This document shows positions 45,476 through 57,741 of a DNA stretch of 64,000 nucleotides, piece after piece. Both the position numbers and the translations under genes were made by a program. Within the stretch, counting starts at the first letter, position 1; every line of letters starts with the position of its first letter. A model generated the notes under the pieces. The model was not told the origin of the DNA. It worked only from the letters and a program-made list of their open reading frames with translations, and made no database searches. The stretch comes from Thuidium tamariscinum (taxonomy: Eukaryota > Streptophyta > Bryopsida > Hypnales > Thuidiaceae), in contig OX344756.2 in NCBI GenBank assembly GCA_947034885.2, positions 18,831,489-18,895,488 of the forward strand, in the 5' to 3' direction.

Positions 45476-45650
45476 ACGTTTAGGCGGAAAGGCTCAATCA
45501 AGATTCTCGGGAGAGGTAATATGTACACCCTGGGATATTTCGATCTGGCTAAACCAGGCCACTTTCCAGGGCAAGTGCTCACTCAGTGGAATCACGACTT
45601 ATACACTCAACTCATGTGCCAAGGTTTGCTAAACTACAGCAGAGCCGCTT

Positions 45651-46804
45651 GAACGGGTATTAAATGTCGCTCTTTGGGCACCATGTAAGTCTTGTACCTT
45701 CTTCACTTGGAAGAAAAAATATTGCAAAAAAGTATTTTTTTTGGTACATATAGATATTTAATGTTATTGTGATTTTCTTTTTAAAACTCTCCAATTTATG
45801 GATTGAAAGATTAAAAAAAATAAAATTTGAGGTCAAATTTCAACCATTAGTCTCCAAATGTCCAAGGCCTTCGTTGAGTTTCTAGAAATTTGCTCTACAT
45901 TGAACGAAAAGACAACATTTTGATAAGCTTTATCATTTAAAAAAAAATGTAATTGAAAATTCTCCACCACTAACATTGTACCATATTCAACAGTTTTCAA
46001 TTTCATTTACAAAAAATGAAGTACTTCATAGTTACACCTCAAAGTTTCCTCCTTTCTTGTTTCATTGTTGTTTCAACATTTGGTGCAAGCTATTAGTGCA
46101 CTTTTTGAAAGTAGTGAGAACATCTAAAAATTGGTCTTTTGTTATTTGGAACACTCATGGAATATTTTGGGATGTTTATCTATTGGTTGAAACATATTAC
46201 AAAAAAAGTATATTGTTGCAGTGCATTGTAGTTAGACCATTAGAATTGAAATCAATCCATATTAGCACAACAACATTTGGCCATTGTTAAAACAACGATT
46301 AGACAAAATATAAATTATGAGAGCATTCATCTATTATTGAAACAACAATGAGACATTTTTTAAGTAGAGAAACTTAAGCATCATTAATACAATTATGAAA
46401 TATTGTTAAAGAATATATTTTTGTAACCATGCTTGATATAATATTGAAACAACCTTTCAAAAATTCTATTTATTGACAAAATTACAGCTTGGATAGCCAA
46501 AATGTTGGACTACTTGAATTGCACACAAAATTTGTACAACACTTACAACTTACAATGTACTCAAGCCTTTTCATTTGCTTGACTTGTACTATAGACAAAT
46601 TAGTAAGAAGTGACCAAGAGACTTCATCGAATACACCTTGTACAAGTATTCCAATAGTCTATAAATAACTTGCAAGACAAAGATTTCCATAGTAAATGAA
46701 GTGTCTTAATTTTTGATACCATGTTTCAATCAATTGTCTTTGTGCTTCCATTTGTAAAAAAATTGAACTACAAGAAGTTGGGGAACCGAGTTAATGTTTG
46801 TCTC
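45651..46804. other. no gene seen
   Basis: AT-rich sequence. The 104-codon ORF at 45976-46290 is in AT-rich, low-complexity sequence and has no recognisable domain. Confidence 0.4.
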
Positions 46805-46942
46805 CCAAAATCCACTTTGGGATTTTGGAGCCTCATGTAAGAGTTATGGACAAAATTCTAGAGGGTGTGTGGAAGGGAGATTTTTTTGGACATTTTCAAA
46901 GCCCCTCTCTAAAATTTGTCCATAACTTTTATATGGAGTATT
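46805..46942. repeat. two adjacent hairpins
   Basis: CCAAAATCC (46805-46813) pairs with GGATTTTGG (46820-46828). Then 'gagttatggacaaaatt' near 46841 pairs with 'aaatttgtccataacttt' near 46918. No terminator or RNA class is recognised. Confidence 0.5.
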
Positions 46943-48349
46943 GAAATATCAAAAAGATTTTTGGAAATAAAACTTCACTTGAATCTCCAACTTTTCTTAG
47001 TTTGAAGTTTTTTGAAAAAAAATATTGTACTATGTCTAAATGAGGTCTAAAATTTGAGTTTTATCACAATTCCTGCGTTTTCTCTTAACCATGAGTGGTG
47101 GAGCTCTTCTTTGTCCTAATTCACATATCCCACATGGTTTGTTTCACCTACCACTATCCCACTAGTATAAAGAGCTTCTCTCCTCTCCTAGCTCTTCACA
47201 AGATTGGTCAAGAAGTTCCAATGAGAAAGTGGATCAAGAAATGAAATATGTGGCACAAAAGCCACTTCATTGGATTGGATTTTACTTTGTTGTTTGGATG
47301 TATGGATTGACAATTTTTGGGAAATTCTTGTTGGTTGACATTGCAGGAAAGGGTGTGCAAGGATGGGAAAAAATTCAATTTAAGGCAAAATAAAAGCAAT
47401 TTCTGCCCGCATCCCAGCCCTGCCCCGAAAAAGGCTCACTGCGTCAAACCAGCCCCCTGTAATAACACCAAGATAGTTAAGTTACTAACTTAACACCCGG
47501 TGGGGACGTACCCTTAGTGAATGAACCCAGAATTATTGAGACTCCCAGATTCTCTGAATATGACATTTGGACGATGTTACCTAGTCCATAATTTCCATTC
47601 TGGTCTTCTTTCATGTTGACTTGTGCTACATTGACATCTTTTTTTTATTTCAAGAATCAAGATCTATGGGGTGGTCTTTTCCCTCGGTCTGTGCTCAAAT
47701 TGAAAGTATTTACTATTTATTGTTTCATTTGTTTGCAATGGTTACCTACCCAAAGTTTAAAAATTAACCTTTAGAGGTCAAACTCATCACCATGGAAATC
47801 ATCTATTTTGATACTGTAGAAATCATTGTTTTTTACTGGGAGTAAAAATATTGTAGAAGATCTTTCTTTTTCATTCAAAATTCTTAGGATTAATAGATGT
47901 ACTTTTGTCCTATATACAAAGATTCTCTTTCATTTATCACATACCAAACATCCTTCTTAATGTTTAAAGATTAACCATTGAAAGACAAACTAATGATAGT
48001 CAAAATCATCCATTTTAAAATCATTGATATAAAAAGATCTGAAAGCACCCATTAGATGTCAAAGTACTATAAAAGATCTCTCCTAATTCAACCCCTAATT
48101 TCAAGGATGAATAATTGCACCTTTGTCCTATTCTGTTTTGGAAAGTAACCCCTCTACTACCTTAATATTGTTGCAATAGTGTTTCAATGTTTATACAATA
48201 TAATATTAGAAATATACTATTGCATTATAAAAATAGAGTTGCAACAATACCATTTAAAAATGAATATAGTAATATTATTGAAACAATATTGTTGAAGTAT
48301 TATTTTTATAATGCAATAGTACCAGTGTGTTTTTTCTAGCATTTTGGTG
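46943..48349. other. no gene; promoter-like motif and a palindrome
   Basis: A plant-like TATA motif 'actagtataaagagc' lies at about 47163 on the plus strand, but no gene follows. A GC-richer patch at 47400-47530 holds the perfect palindrome GTTAAGTTACTAACTTAAC (47476-47494). Nothing else is recognised. Confidence 0.35.
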
Positions 48350-48600
48350 CAAAATTGCACCAAATTTTTTGGCCTAGTACCAAGCCTATAGAAAATAAAT
48401 AGTAAAATTTTGGATGAAATAATCAATAAACTTCAAATTTTAAAAAATAATGGATGAAAATAGAATGATAGATTTGTATTATGTACCAATATGATATTTT
48501 CTATCCAATATATGGATGAATGTTGAGATTTGGAGCTCGACAATAAAATGAACTATTGCCACTTTGTCACTTTATAAGAAATGGAAAAAAAAACATTGAA
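48350..48600. repeat. dispersed repeat (partner at 8940-9200)
   Basis: Landmarks are given under the partner. Confidence 0.6.
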
Positions 48601-48639
48601 TAGTATACTTTCAATACTATACTATATAGCATAAACATT

Positions 48640-48960
48640 AAACCTGGGCAGATAACTCATGGTTTTTAATAAACTACGTGAGTTAAAAGATAGGGTTCAT
48701 TTAATTCAAAGGGGATAAATTTTATATAATATGTAGGACTACTATAGGATCTTTGAGATGCCACATATCCTATTATATATAAATTAGACTATGTAAGAAC
48801 ATTATTTAGTAGGAATTTTTATTAATAAATTAGCCTTTACAAATAGGATCCATACAAATTTTTTGTAATACAATGAGTATAAATGTAACAATTTCTTTTT
48901 AAGTGAATGATAAAACCTACACAATCTAACAAATAATTGTAGCTTGTATATACAAATCTT
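48640..48960. repeat. dispersed repeat (partner at 56270-56560)
   Basis: Shared: 'gagttaaaagatagggt' variants, 'atatgtagg(a/g)ctac', 'ctattatatataaattag' and 'ttattaataaattagcctt' variants. Confidence 0.65.
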
Positions 48961-49210
48961 TCTATAAGTATGCCAACTATGTGACAACATGTAAGAATCT
49001 ATTGTTCCAAGACAAATTTACAAATTTTAAAAGAGCTTAGCTATAAATTTACAATGAGGTTGTACTATAGGGATTTGTGTCTACATGAAGTATGCGCTAA
49101 AAACTATTGTAGGGTTTGAGTATCATCACTTCCATGCAGCTAGGGTTGCTGAGAACATTGGCCTTGTTGTCTTGCACCATTGATTATAAACTCAAACTAA
49201 TGCAAATGCA

Positions 49211-49533
49211 CAGAGAAAGAGAGAGAGAGAATATATATATGGTCTCTATGTTACAATAGAGGTCATATTCAAGTGTTAATTTACATTGTTTTTAGAGTGT
49301 TACTTTCTCATGTCATTGATGTTATATTGCTAATATTGGTAATTTTTTTAGTTTTAGCATCATGATTATGTTTAATGTTTTTATAATGTTGTTTGTTGTG
49401 ACCATATCAGGTTGTTTAGAATACATGGTATAGAATTTAGAAATATTTAAAACTAATGTTGCATTTTACACTTTTATTTGTCATTTGAAATTGTACTACA
49501 ATACAAATAGTGTGTATATATATATATATATAA
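49211..49533. repeat. microsatellites (GA)n, (TA)n
   Basis: (GA)n followed by (AT)n at 49211-49241, and (TG)(TA)n at 49511-49533. Confidence 0.9.
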
Positions 49534-49909
49534 AAGATAGCCCAACTATAAAAACAATATGAATGAATTTATAAAAAATTATAGGATATCAAAAATATGT
49601 CCTTGGTATCTTTATATGTAAAAATACGATCATCTTAATTACTATAATGAAGATAAATAACCCCATAATAAATATCCTATGTACGCACGTGTATACTTAA
49701 AATTACAAGGAATGATCTCTTGGGACATTGAAACAATCCTATTTTAAAGAGGGATACTTTCCTAATATACATAGTATAATTCCTTATCATTCATTGGACA
49801 TTAAATATCTATCTTGACGTTTGTAGATTAATCCTAAAAGGAAGGGGTCATGAACACAAATTCAAGCCTTACAATCCTTCACTTTATATGCTACCATTTT
49901 GGAACTGGA

Positions 49910-50125
49910 TATGAATGAAATTTTTTTCAGTTTTTTATTTTTCGAAGATGATATCACATGTCATGAATGATTCATACAAAATCACAAATTTCAAGTATTT
50001 TTGTGAAAATTTAAAATTATTATGAATTCTTTGAGGAAAAATTGGAGAAAATTCATATCAAATACAAAATATGCTCAAAAAATGTGAAATTTTTTCTATG
50101 CATGTATATTTAAGATTATATCATC
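49910..50125. repeat. dispersed repeat (partner at 6990-7200)
   Basis: Shared: 'gaggaaaaattggag' variants, 'aattcatatcaaatacaaaat' variants and 'ctcaaaaaatgtgaaa' variants. Confidence 0.5.
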
Positions 50126-50154
50126 ATAGGAGTAGAAATACTCATTCCGAAAGC

Positions 50155-50490
50155 GCTTGCATGTCCAACAAACATCAAATATCGATGCAAGGTAGCGCAA
50201 CTCAGTGCCCAAATCAGTGCCCAAATTCACTGTGATTGTAAAACAAAAAATACATCATCAGCGGATTTAAACATCTTCAAATTTGGAAATCGCCATGTGC
50301 AGAAGGAATTGGGAGTCCGATACTGAAAGTGTTTGAGCTATTTCACCAAATCCTTCACTGAAATTCCACAATTAGGGAGTAGAAAAACTCTGAAAGCACT
50401 TCGTCAACAATCTGACAGCGCTCAGTATGGAACAAACATCGAACATCGATACTAGCAACACCCAACATCCAAACACACCCACATCTCAGC
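50155..50490 (-). repeat. fragment of the gene C leader (copy D, no coding exon)
   Basis: 'aattccacaattagggagta', 'ctctgaaagcactt', 'caaacatcgaacatcgat' and 'caacacccaacatccaaacac' parallel 20650-20830 and 20900-20960. No MAQ-type exon is found downstream on the minus strand, so this is a truncated relative. Confidence 0.5.
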
Positions 50491-50500
50491 CAAGTACGTG

Positions 50501-52490
50501 AGTCAACCATACCGCCTCCCCCTACAGCCGAACATGGATTTGAAGCTTCCGCACAAGAATTCTTCCGGGTTTCAAGAGCTAGATGTGAGCGTAGATTCGG
50601 GATTTGGGTGATCGATTTGCTGGCAGGGATTGATAGAAGCAGAAACTATATGAATACAAGTAAGATCTAGCAAATGAAAAATAGGGATTTTTCCATGGGG
50701 AGATGCCACAATTAAAAACCCTATTTTTCATATCATATCATGAATTACTGGTTCATACAATGGCCGATCAAATCCTGACCTATTCAAATCGATTTAGGAG
50801 TGCATGCAGTCCTATGAGAATGCTTCTAGGGTGGGGAGCCCTATCATGGGCTCTTAAGGTTTGCTAGTCTCTATCAAGCCACCAACTTGGCTGAAATTTG
50901 AAACCCACCAAGCCAAGTGAATCCACTTCACACTTAAATTTACAAAATTCCATTTTAGAACTGCACTTTAACAACAAATGTGAAGCAGCAAATGGAACTA
51001 TTTTTGCAATTTTTATTACTGTAAATTCCTCTTTTGCACACCCTGTTGCACATGAGACCCCATCATTGCACACCTGGTTTGCGCAATGGTCCCTACTATT
51101 GTGCTCTTTAGTTAGACTTTATCACATTTTATCATGTTTAGGCAGATTGTGTAAGAGCACATTGGGGTAACTTGGTTTGCAATTCGGTTTGATCTCTTAA
51201 CTCATGTTGAACAAAACCTCAACACCGTCATCATCCTCTTCGGTACATGCAATCCGCTTTCCCCATCGTCAAATTGGACCAATCACCAAGCGATCAAAAT
51301 TGCAAAACCATATACAGAGAGACCTAGAATAATACCAACATTGATCGACAGGCCGCTCCTGCAGACAACCACCACAGCAATTGATACCTCAACACAGAGT
51401 GTCAATACACCAATCTTTTCTCCAACTCAGAAGACAACCGGTAACATAATCACACACTCAAGAAGTAACGATCTCCACACACAGACACCAAACCAAAGGT
51501 GCAACACTCTACAGATTCTACCACGAACTGTTTCAACATACCCTCGTTTGCATGCCAATTTGTTGCAAAAATCAAATCCCGCAACTTAAACAGAATTAAG
51601 GCAAGGACTCGATACTGATAAGTGAAGATGAGAAGAGAAATCAAGCTGGCAGAGACAAGAAAAACCAATCGATCTCATTCATGCAAGTCATCGGGATATT
51701 TGCAACTTGTTTTCTTAGGAGCCTTGACAGACAAGAGCCTTCAATCTACATCACAGTACGTCGCACATCTGTTTTGAAAAACGCACCATGTCTCGGAGAA
51801 TGCAGTGCCAATTAATTCGGGAGAGTGCTTTTACTAAACTGTTGCTCACTGAACTCGTTGCTTTACCCTAAAACAGTGACGGATATAACTTAACAGAAGT
51901 GCACATTGTTCTCGCCACTGTTTTATGTCATCACATACGGATTTATAATTACTGTTTGAATAAGAGACGATCTTTCTTTAAAGTGGGTCGTTGCATCAAA
52001 TTTGACCGTCATGAACATTGAAAAGGACTAAACAAGAAATTACGGGTAGTCACACCTTCTTCACTGCTCACAAATTCTCTTGCTAATGGGGACACGGTGG
52101 ATTTGAATTGGCTGAGTATGGAAATGGAGAATGGACTCACGGACATTGAAAGTTGTTGAAAAGGAATGGTAGTGTAACTCAATGAACCAACAGACTTGTA
52201 GCGAAGAGGTGAAAAGCTAGGGTGACAAAATATTCTTCTCCTAAGAAGAGTTCTTCATGTCCATTATTCACCTTTAGAGGAGAATAATAGAAGTAGAGAA
52301 CTCTTTACAAAAAAATAATATTTTAGCTCCAAATAGCCAAACAAAAGCCAATTCTAAGCAAAGACGTCTCCATTTCCAGGGGAATTTGTGAGCCATGAAG
52401 AAGGTGTAATTACCCTTGATAATAGATATGGAGAACTATTTTCAGAAAAAGAATGTTTTGTTGCCAATATAGCGTAGATGCTAGAAAATA
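50501..52490. other. GC-richer stretch without a recognised gene
   Basis: GC is higher around 50500-50680 and 51180-51900. ORFs of up to about 90 codons on both strands show no domain or splice pattern that can be defended. It may be leader or fragment DNA of the Ala/Pro family or an unidentified gene remnant. Confidence 0.3.
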
Positions 52491-52822
52491 CATTAGAAAG
52501 GATTTGAGGGTAAGGGAAGCCCACTTCAAGGATTTCCCTTGCTTTTTCTTTGTGCTATATAGAAATTGTGAAATGACCCAAAATGGTTGAATATTTGAAT
52601 TCTTCAAAAACAATTTCGATTTTTTTTTTGAAAAATCCAAAAACTATTAAAAAATCTAAAATTAATTTAAGTAATTATTTTTTTCACAATTATTTTTTTA
52701 AAACTATATTTTTTGACGTGGTAGTTACACAATCACATCAACTTGTTGATGTCGTACATTCCCACAATTCAAGAACTTGAAATAACTTGTTGTCTTCCAA
52801 TGCCCTCAAATCTCTTCTAATG
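52491..52822. mobile_element. TIR element 'CATTAGAGGAG' family, copy c (332 bp)
   Basis: The left end 'cattagaaaggatttgaggg' is mirrored by 'ccctcaaatctcttctaatg', the best preserved TIR of the family. It contains 'gacgtggtagttacacaatc'. Confidence 0.7.
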
Positions 52823-52879
52823 ACTAGGTCACATTAAAGTGGCAGAAGTAGAAAAAGGGATTTTCTTGAGAAGGAAACT

Positions 52880-54480
52880 CAACTTGTATCAATAAAGAGG
52901 AAAAATATATTATTAGCTAACTAAATGTACAAAATTATACAAAAATGACACACCAAAACATATAGAAGAGTGGAAGAGGTGTAGTGATGAACATAATTTA
53001 ATTAACCAACCTAAACCAATTTTCTTTAGAAGAAGGATAATATATAGGTCCCTAAATGAAAAGGAAATTTAGTCGTAATTTTTAGATAATTTTTAGCTAG
53101 CTTGGAAGTTGTAGTATTGGTTTCATTCGTTGAGTGAAAAGTTGTAAGATAGTCATTGGTTGTTTGAGAAGTTGCCATGCTATGGGATTCTATTTTTTGT
53201 GGAAGAAAAAAGGACCCTTCTAATTTTAGTTAATAATATTAATCAAACTAAGAAATTTAGCATGGTTCTCGTTATTATAATGTCAAATTTTTTGTAGAGT
53301 AACTATAATAGTCAAAGGGATATTCTAGAATTTGAATATTCTTGGAATATATTTTTTGGACACCATTTAATTAATCTATACAAAATTTCAAAGTGCTGGA
53401 AATAAGTATTTTTAAAATAGACTCTATATTCTCAATTTCTCATGAATAGTAGGGGTAAGTTTTGGCAAGAATATTAAATTATTTGGTTATAGAAAGGGGT
53501 CAATTTTTGGTATTGTCAATGTAGATGAAAAACATTTCAAGTGATCACACAAGCCATGTCAAATTTAGAGTTGAGGCCAAAGATTATGAGAATTGGAAAA
53601 AATTGTCTACTTGCCTAAGAATAAAGGGTTAAGATAAGTATATTCTAAATTGCCCCCAATCCAATTATGATCCCTACTATCAAGTCCAATTGTGTATTTT
53701 GTATACTTATATATGAAAAAATGTAAGGGATTGGGCATTTGACAACTTCATAATAGAATTGGAGGAGTAAAAGGGTTAAATTTGTATTGAGAAATCACGT
53801 TTTAATAATTTTAAGGAACACTACTATTGGGTTTAAATACAAGGCAAAAGGTTCTTTCATTATTCTACCAGTGAAAGGATTTCAATGCTTTCAATGGGTT
53901 ACCATTGCAATTGTGTAGGAAGTCAACAAAGAACCACATTAGACTACAAATGAAAAAAAATAATCTTCCTCAAAGAACAACAATAGGAAGTCACATGTTT
54001 TTACTATTACTACCTATAATATCTCTTTTTGTATTGAAAAATGAGATCACTAAATTATTTGTCAAAAACTTTCTAGTTTTCCATTCTATTGCAAATAAAT
54101 AGATTGCAAATTGAATTAGTTAAGTGATAGGCAATGACTAAAATAACAACAATGGTTAAACAAACTATCCTATTTTAAGTTGAGATCATCATGACTAGGC
54201 CTTGCCAAAGGCATTGATAATACTACTCCAAGCTTGTTGTGCTTGTTTAAAAAAATAGTTCCACACTAACATCCTTCCACGGTATAAGTTGTGCTCTTCT
54301 TTTTGTCACTCCCAACAACTCAAGGCCTTTATAGCACATAGTTTTATACTCAAACTAACTTCTTCAACTTTGACTATAAACTCATTGGAAGATGTGGAGG
54401 CTAGTAAATAGTGAGAGGTGTGAGAAAAATAAAACTTTTGCAAGATCTTTAATTAATTAAGGTATGGTTGGTGTGGAGCA
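52880..54480. repeat. long dispersed repeat, copy 2 (partner at 2260-4500)
   Basis: Collinear with 2260-4500. It carries the empty site (ATA, 53960-53962) for the CACTA-like MITE. Confidence 0.7.
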
Positions 54481-55089
54481 TTAGGTCTTCTATAACACAA
54501 TATCAACAATATTCTATGATAAAGATAATGATTATAGTTATATAGTTCAAGTGATTGTTAATTCAAAAAAGCTATTTTTGGATGTATTTTCTAAATTTCC
54601 AATGTGGTGTATGATCTTTGAGTCCTAATTAAAAAAATTTGGGTTCTTCAAAACAATATAAAAAGGTGAATGTTTAATCCGACAAAAGTAGAGAGTTGTA
54701 CTTAATATATGGAATTCTAAGTTTATTGTAGGAGATGTTGGATACATACAATCTATATGGATGTTGGTTTATTTTCCAAGGAGGAATCTACATGGCATGT
54801 ATGAAAGTTACAAACAAAGTAGTATCTGCATCATAGTTGAATGAGCTTTGGAAAGCTACTAAAAGGGATGTAGAGAATTTAATAACTACCCTTGTTGAGG
54901 TTTTGGTGTCCAAACTCATTTATGTTTGTTGTATTTTGCATGATATCATTTTAGAATGCAATGAAAATGTTGATGAGGATATCCCCCTTTTTGGCGAGTA
55001 CAACAATAATAGTTGTCACAAATATTTAGATAGGCATCAACAAATATATTTCCTAAAATTCCTTTCCAAAAAAGCTACAACTCTACTAG
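54481..55089. other. no gene supported
   Basis: The 91-codon ORF at 54837-55112 has no recognised domain and runs into transposon DNA on its right. It is treated as chance. Confidence 0.35.
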
Positions 55090-55386
55090 AAGACCATTTC
55101 ATCCAAATTTAAGCTCAAAATTCATTTTTTGGGGTGCTCAATAGTACTAAAAAACTCCAAATTGGCCATTTCTGACACCCATTGTGACATTCAATTGCAG
55201 TCTATTTTTAAATAGTTGATTATTTTTTAAAATTACAAAAAAATTAGGCAAAGTGTATAATAGTCATGAGTACCTTTCTTATAAATCTGAAGTCATTTAG
55301 AGTCAAAACACAAAAGCCATAGCCAAAAAACAAATAAGCACATGTTGTGTGACACAAAATAATACAAGTGTTTCTTACATTCACCC
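55090..55386. mobile_element. right part of a 4-bp-TSD TIR element, copy K4
   Basis: The interior 'gtgctcaatagtactaaaaa' and the end 'caagtgtttcttacattcaccc' match K1-K3. The left end is not recognisable. Confidence 0.55.
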
Positions 55387-56269
55387 TAGAATACTGTCAT
55401 TTTAACAAAATTTGTCATCTCTATGCAAAGTTTAGCAATTTTACATGATTTGAGATCTAAGAAATTGTACATAGCCATTGGCTTTGAGAATGGTTTCAAT
55501 ACAAAGAATAGAATGTTTTTGTGATATCAAATTTCCATTGGCTACTTTCCTTCAAATTCAAATTTGTAAAGGCTCCAATCTTCAATTTTTTTGATTTGAA
55601 AAGAAAACATAGTTTATACATAATATTAGTAAGACTCACTTTAAATAAACACCCTTAAACCAAAAAATGTGTCAACATTCTATGGTTACTTCTAAAACGC
55701 CTCACCTTTCATCATTTACATTTAAAAAAATTATAAGTGGTTTTGAATCATAGAAGTATTTATATGAGGTCCTCTTGAAGAAAACCTTATTGAAATCAAC
55801 ACAATCTATATGATGTGTTTTTTATTTTTTAGAACAATAACTGTGGCATGTAAATTGTGTTGACTTCAACAAGGTTTTCTACTTTTCTTCTAGTGGGCAT
55901 TTTTTAGGTGTCAAAGAATGGAACTATTGAAAGTGTTTCTACCTTGTTGTAGGCTAGAAATAATTAATGTCCAACAAGGTAAAGTTTCTATTCATGGTGA
56001 ATTTTATTGAATTGCAACTAAGGTAAACATTTTTTTTCTTATTATTCTCTACTTTCAACTTGATGGAATTTGCCAAAATCCACCAATCCATTTCAATTTG
56101 AGATTAGACAATAGGTTCATATGTAGATGAAAGATCATACATTTGAATGAATAATTGAAGTCTCATCTAAAACTTTGCATGTAAGGTAGGCACCTCTATG
56201 TGTGCTATTGAACCTACAAGAAACACTTATCAATTTTGTCTTAAAATAATCTAAGAAGATCACTATTGA
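55387..56269. other. no gene seen
   Basis: AT-rich sequence. The start (55390-55420) has 'ctgtcattttaacaaaatttgtca', a lone end of the T-type family. Confidence 0.4.
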
Positions 56270-56560
56270 TTTTTTAGAAAACTACATGAGTTGAAAGATA
56301 GGGTACCAATTTAATTCAAAAGGAAAAAAATTTATACAATATGTAGGGCTACCAAAGAGGATATGAAATACATGTTCTATTATATATAAATTAGCATGTA
56401 TAATAATATCATGCAACAAGAATTTTTATCAATAAATTAGCCTTGAGAAATGGAGGTTGAACAATTTTTTTTATTGTATGGTGAATATAGTTTTTGATAG
56501 ATAAGTTTATGTAAATGATAAAATGAACACAATCAAATTTTATATTCATGGGATAGTTTC
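56270..56560. repeat. dispersed repeat (partner at 48640-48960)
   Basis: Landmarks are given under the partner. Confidence 0.65.
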
Positions 56561-56839
56561 AATGGAGATTTTGAAGTATTCAATGTTAAACTTGTTATAA
56601 TTCCCTAAAAGATGGAGGGTGTTTCAAAAGAAAAAAAGTCCAAAATTGCCAATTTTTCACATACTTGAGTTATTCGTAAAGTACACTAACCTGGGGTTTG
56701 AACCCATGAGTTTTGTGAAAAAGCCGGTTGAGTTAAAAAAAATCAAAATAGAAGTGGGTATGAAACTTATTTTTCCATCAAAATGGTGCCTAAAAAATTT
56801 TGGTCCCCACTTTTGAAGTCATGTGACATAAGTATCTTA

Positions 56840-57106
56840 TGGTCAATTTTGTTAAAGTGGCGGTATTCCAATAAAATGGCATGACATTCCATTAAAATGG
56901 CATGATATTTTGTTAAAATGGCACAACATTCCATTAAAATGGCACATTTTCTTCCTCTACCTCTAGGCCTCTATGTCAAAATGGTACACAAAAGATGTCA
57001 AAATGGCACTTGAAATTTGTCAAAGTGGCACATAGAATATGTCAAAATGACATTGAAATTTGTCAAAATGGCACTCGGAATACCGCCATTTTAACGAAAT
57101 TGACCA
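56840..57106. mobile_element. T-type TIR element with TTA TSD, copy T4 (267 bp)
   Basis: The left end TGGTCAATTTTGTTAAAGTGG is mirrored by 'gccattttaacgaaattgacca'. TTA flanks both sides (56837-56839, 57107-57109). The interior is a run of about ten 'gtcaaaatggcac' or 'cattaaaatggca' units. The end sequence resembles T1-T3, while the interior differs. Confidence 0.7.
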
Positions 57107-57417
57107 TTAGGAAAAATTTCAGCCCTCAAGAAGGCTGCGAGTTCTGGATGCTTGGAACTACCCGGATGTGCAATTAGAGAGGAATTGTACAGTTTTTTAA
57201 TATAATTTGATGTGTCACTACTTGTGCCACGTCATCTCCATGTCAGATTTCAATGTTTGTTTTGTTTTTTTTAGTTTTTTTATTAATTTTTTTTTTTGAA
57301 TTTTTTTAAAAAAAATAAATTTTTTATTTTTATTTTTCTGTACTTGCGCTGCGGGGCGCCGAAAAATGGATTGTTATCGGGCTTCTGCAGGGCTCAGATT
57401 TTTTGTAATGCATTCTT
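57107..57417. mobile_element. second inserted element in X2 (W)
   Basis: The left part 'aaaaatttcagccctcaagaag' (57112-57133) is inverted, with mismatches, by 'cttctgcagggctcagatttttt' near 57382-57404. Comparison with X1 shows that this DNA is also extra. T4 lies at its left end and is probably inserted in it. Confidence 0.55.
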
Positions 57418-57506
57418 GCAAAAAAGTGTAACGCTTCAACTATAGTTGCCTTCTCAGCTTCAAAAAAAATCATGCCCAAAGTGGGGGGGACTTTACAAAT
57501 AGCTCA

Positions 57507-57741
57507 ACTGTCTAAAATATATATTTTAAAAATTCCAACCATACAAGACTTTGATAAACAAATAAGGCAATTCTTAGAAAAATTTCAACTTATTTGTTGG
57601 TATGGATTAAAAGATTAATATTTGAAGTGAAAAAAACCAAACTTTTTAATATTCCTACAAAAACAAAGATAATAGATTTCAAGCCTTCTGAGAGTAAATT
57701 TTTTTATTCTAATCAAAACGATGAATTTGACCATTTGTGAG
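57507..57741. other. no gene seen
   Basis: AT-rich sequence; nothing recognised. Confidence 0.4.

Larger units (their letters stand above)
43880..45650. repeat. right part of the Ala/Pro-gene repeat, copy B continued
   Basis: It continues copy A from about 17350 to 17880: 'gtcggtcctgtgggacca', 'caagtgct', 'ttctcgtgg(c/t)tgacca', 'gggaatttgacgt', 'ggcggaaaggctc', 'cacgacttat' and 'ctcaactcat'. It is interrupted by the hAT element 44015-45179 and by a short shared repeat at 45362-45475. Copy B therefore appears to span 35828-45650, with the transposase gene in its middle. Confidence 0.65.
56666..57506. mobile_element. TIR element with 3-bp TSD, copy X2, interrupted (841 bp)
   Basis: The left end TGAGTTATTCGTAAAGTAC and right end 'ctttacaaatagctca' are flanked by ACT on both sides (56663-56665, 57507-57509). 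It is collinear with X1 (33000-33259) except for about 580 bp inserted between 'aagtatctt' and 'gcaaaaaag' (56839-57417). Confidence 0.75.

Noticed and set aside
46832..46942. Hairpin as a transcription terminator or structured RNA
   Set aside because: No gene ends nearby, and stem-loop terminators are not expected for nuclear protein genes. It is listed only as an inverted repeat.
56690..56720. Sequence 'ggggtttgaacccatgag' resembling a tRNA T-arm
   Set aside because: It lies inside TIR element X2. The counterpart in X1 has lost the resemblance, and no acceptor stem or anticodon arm can be drawn.
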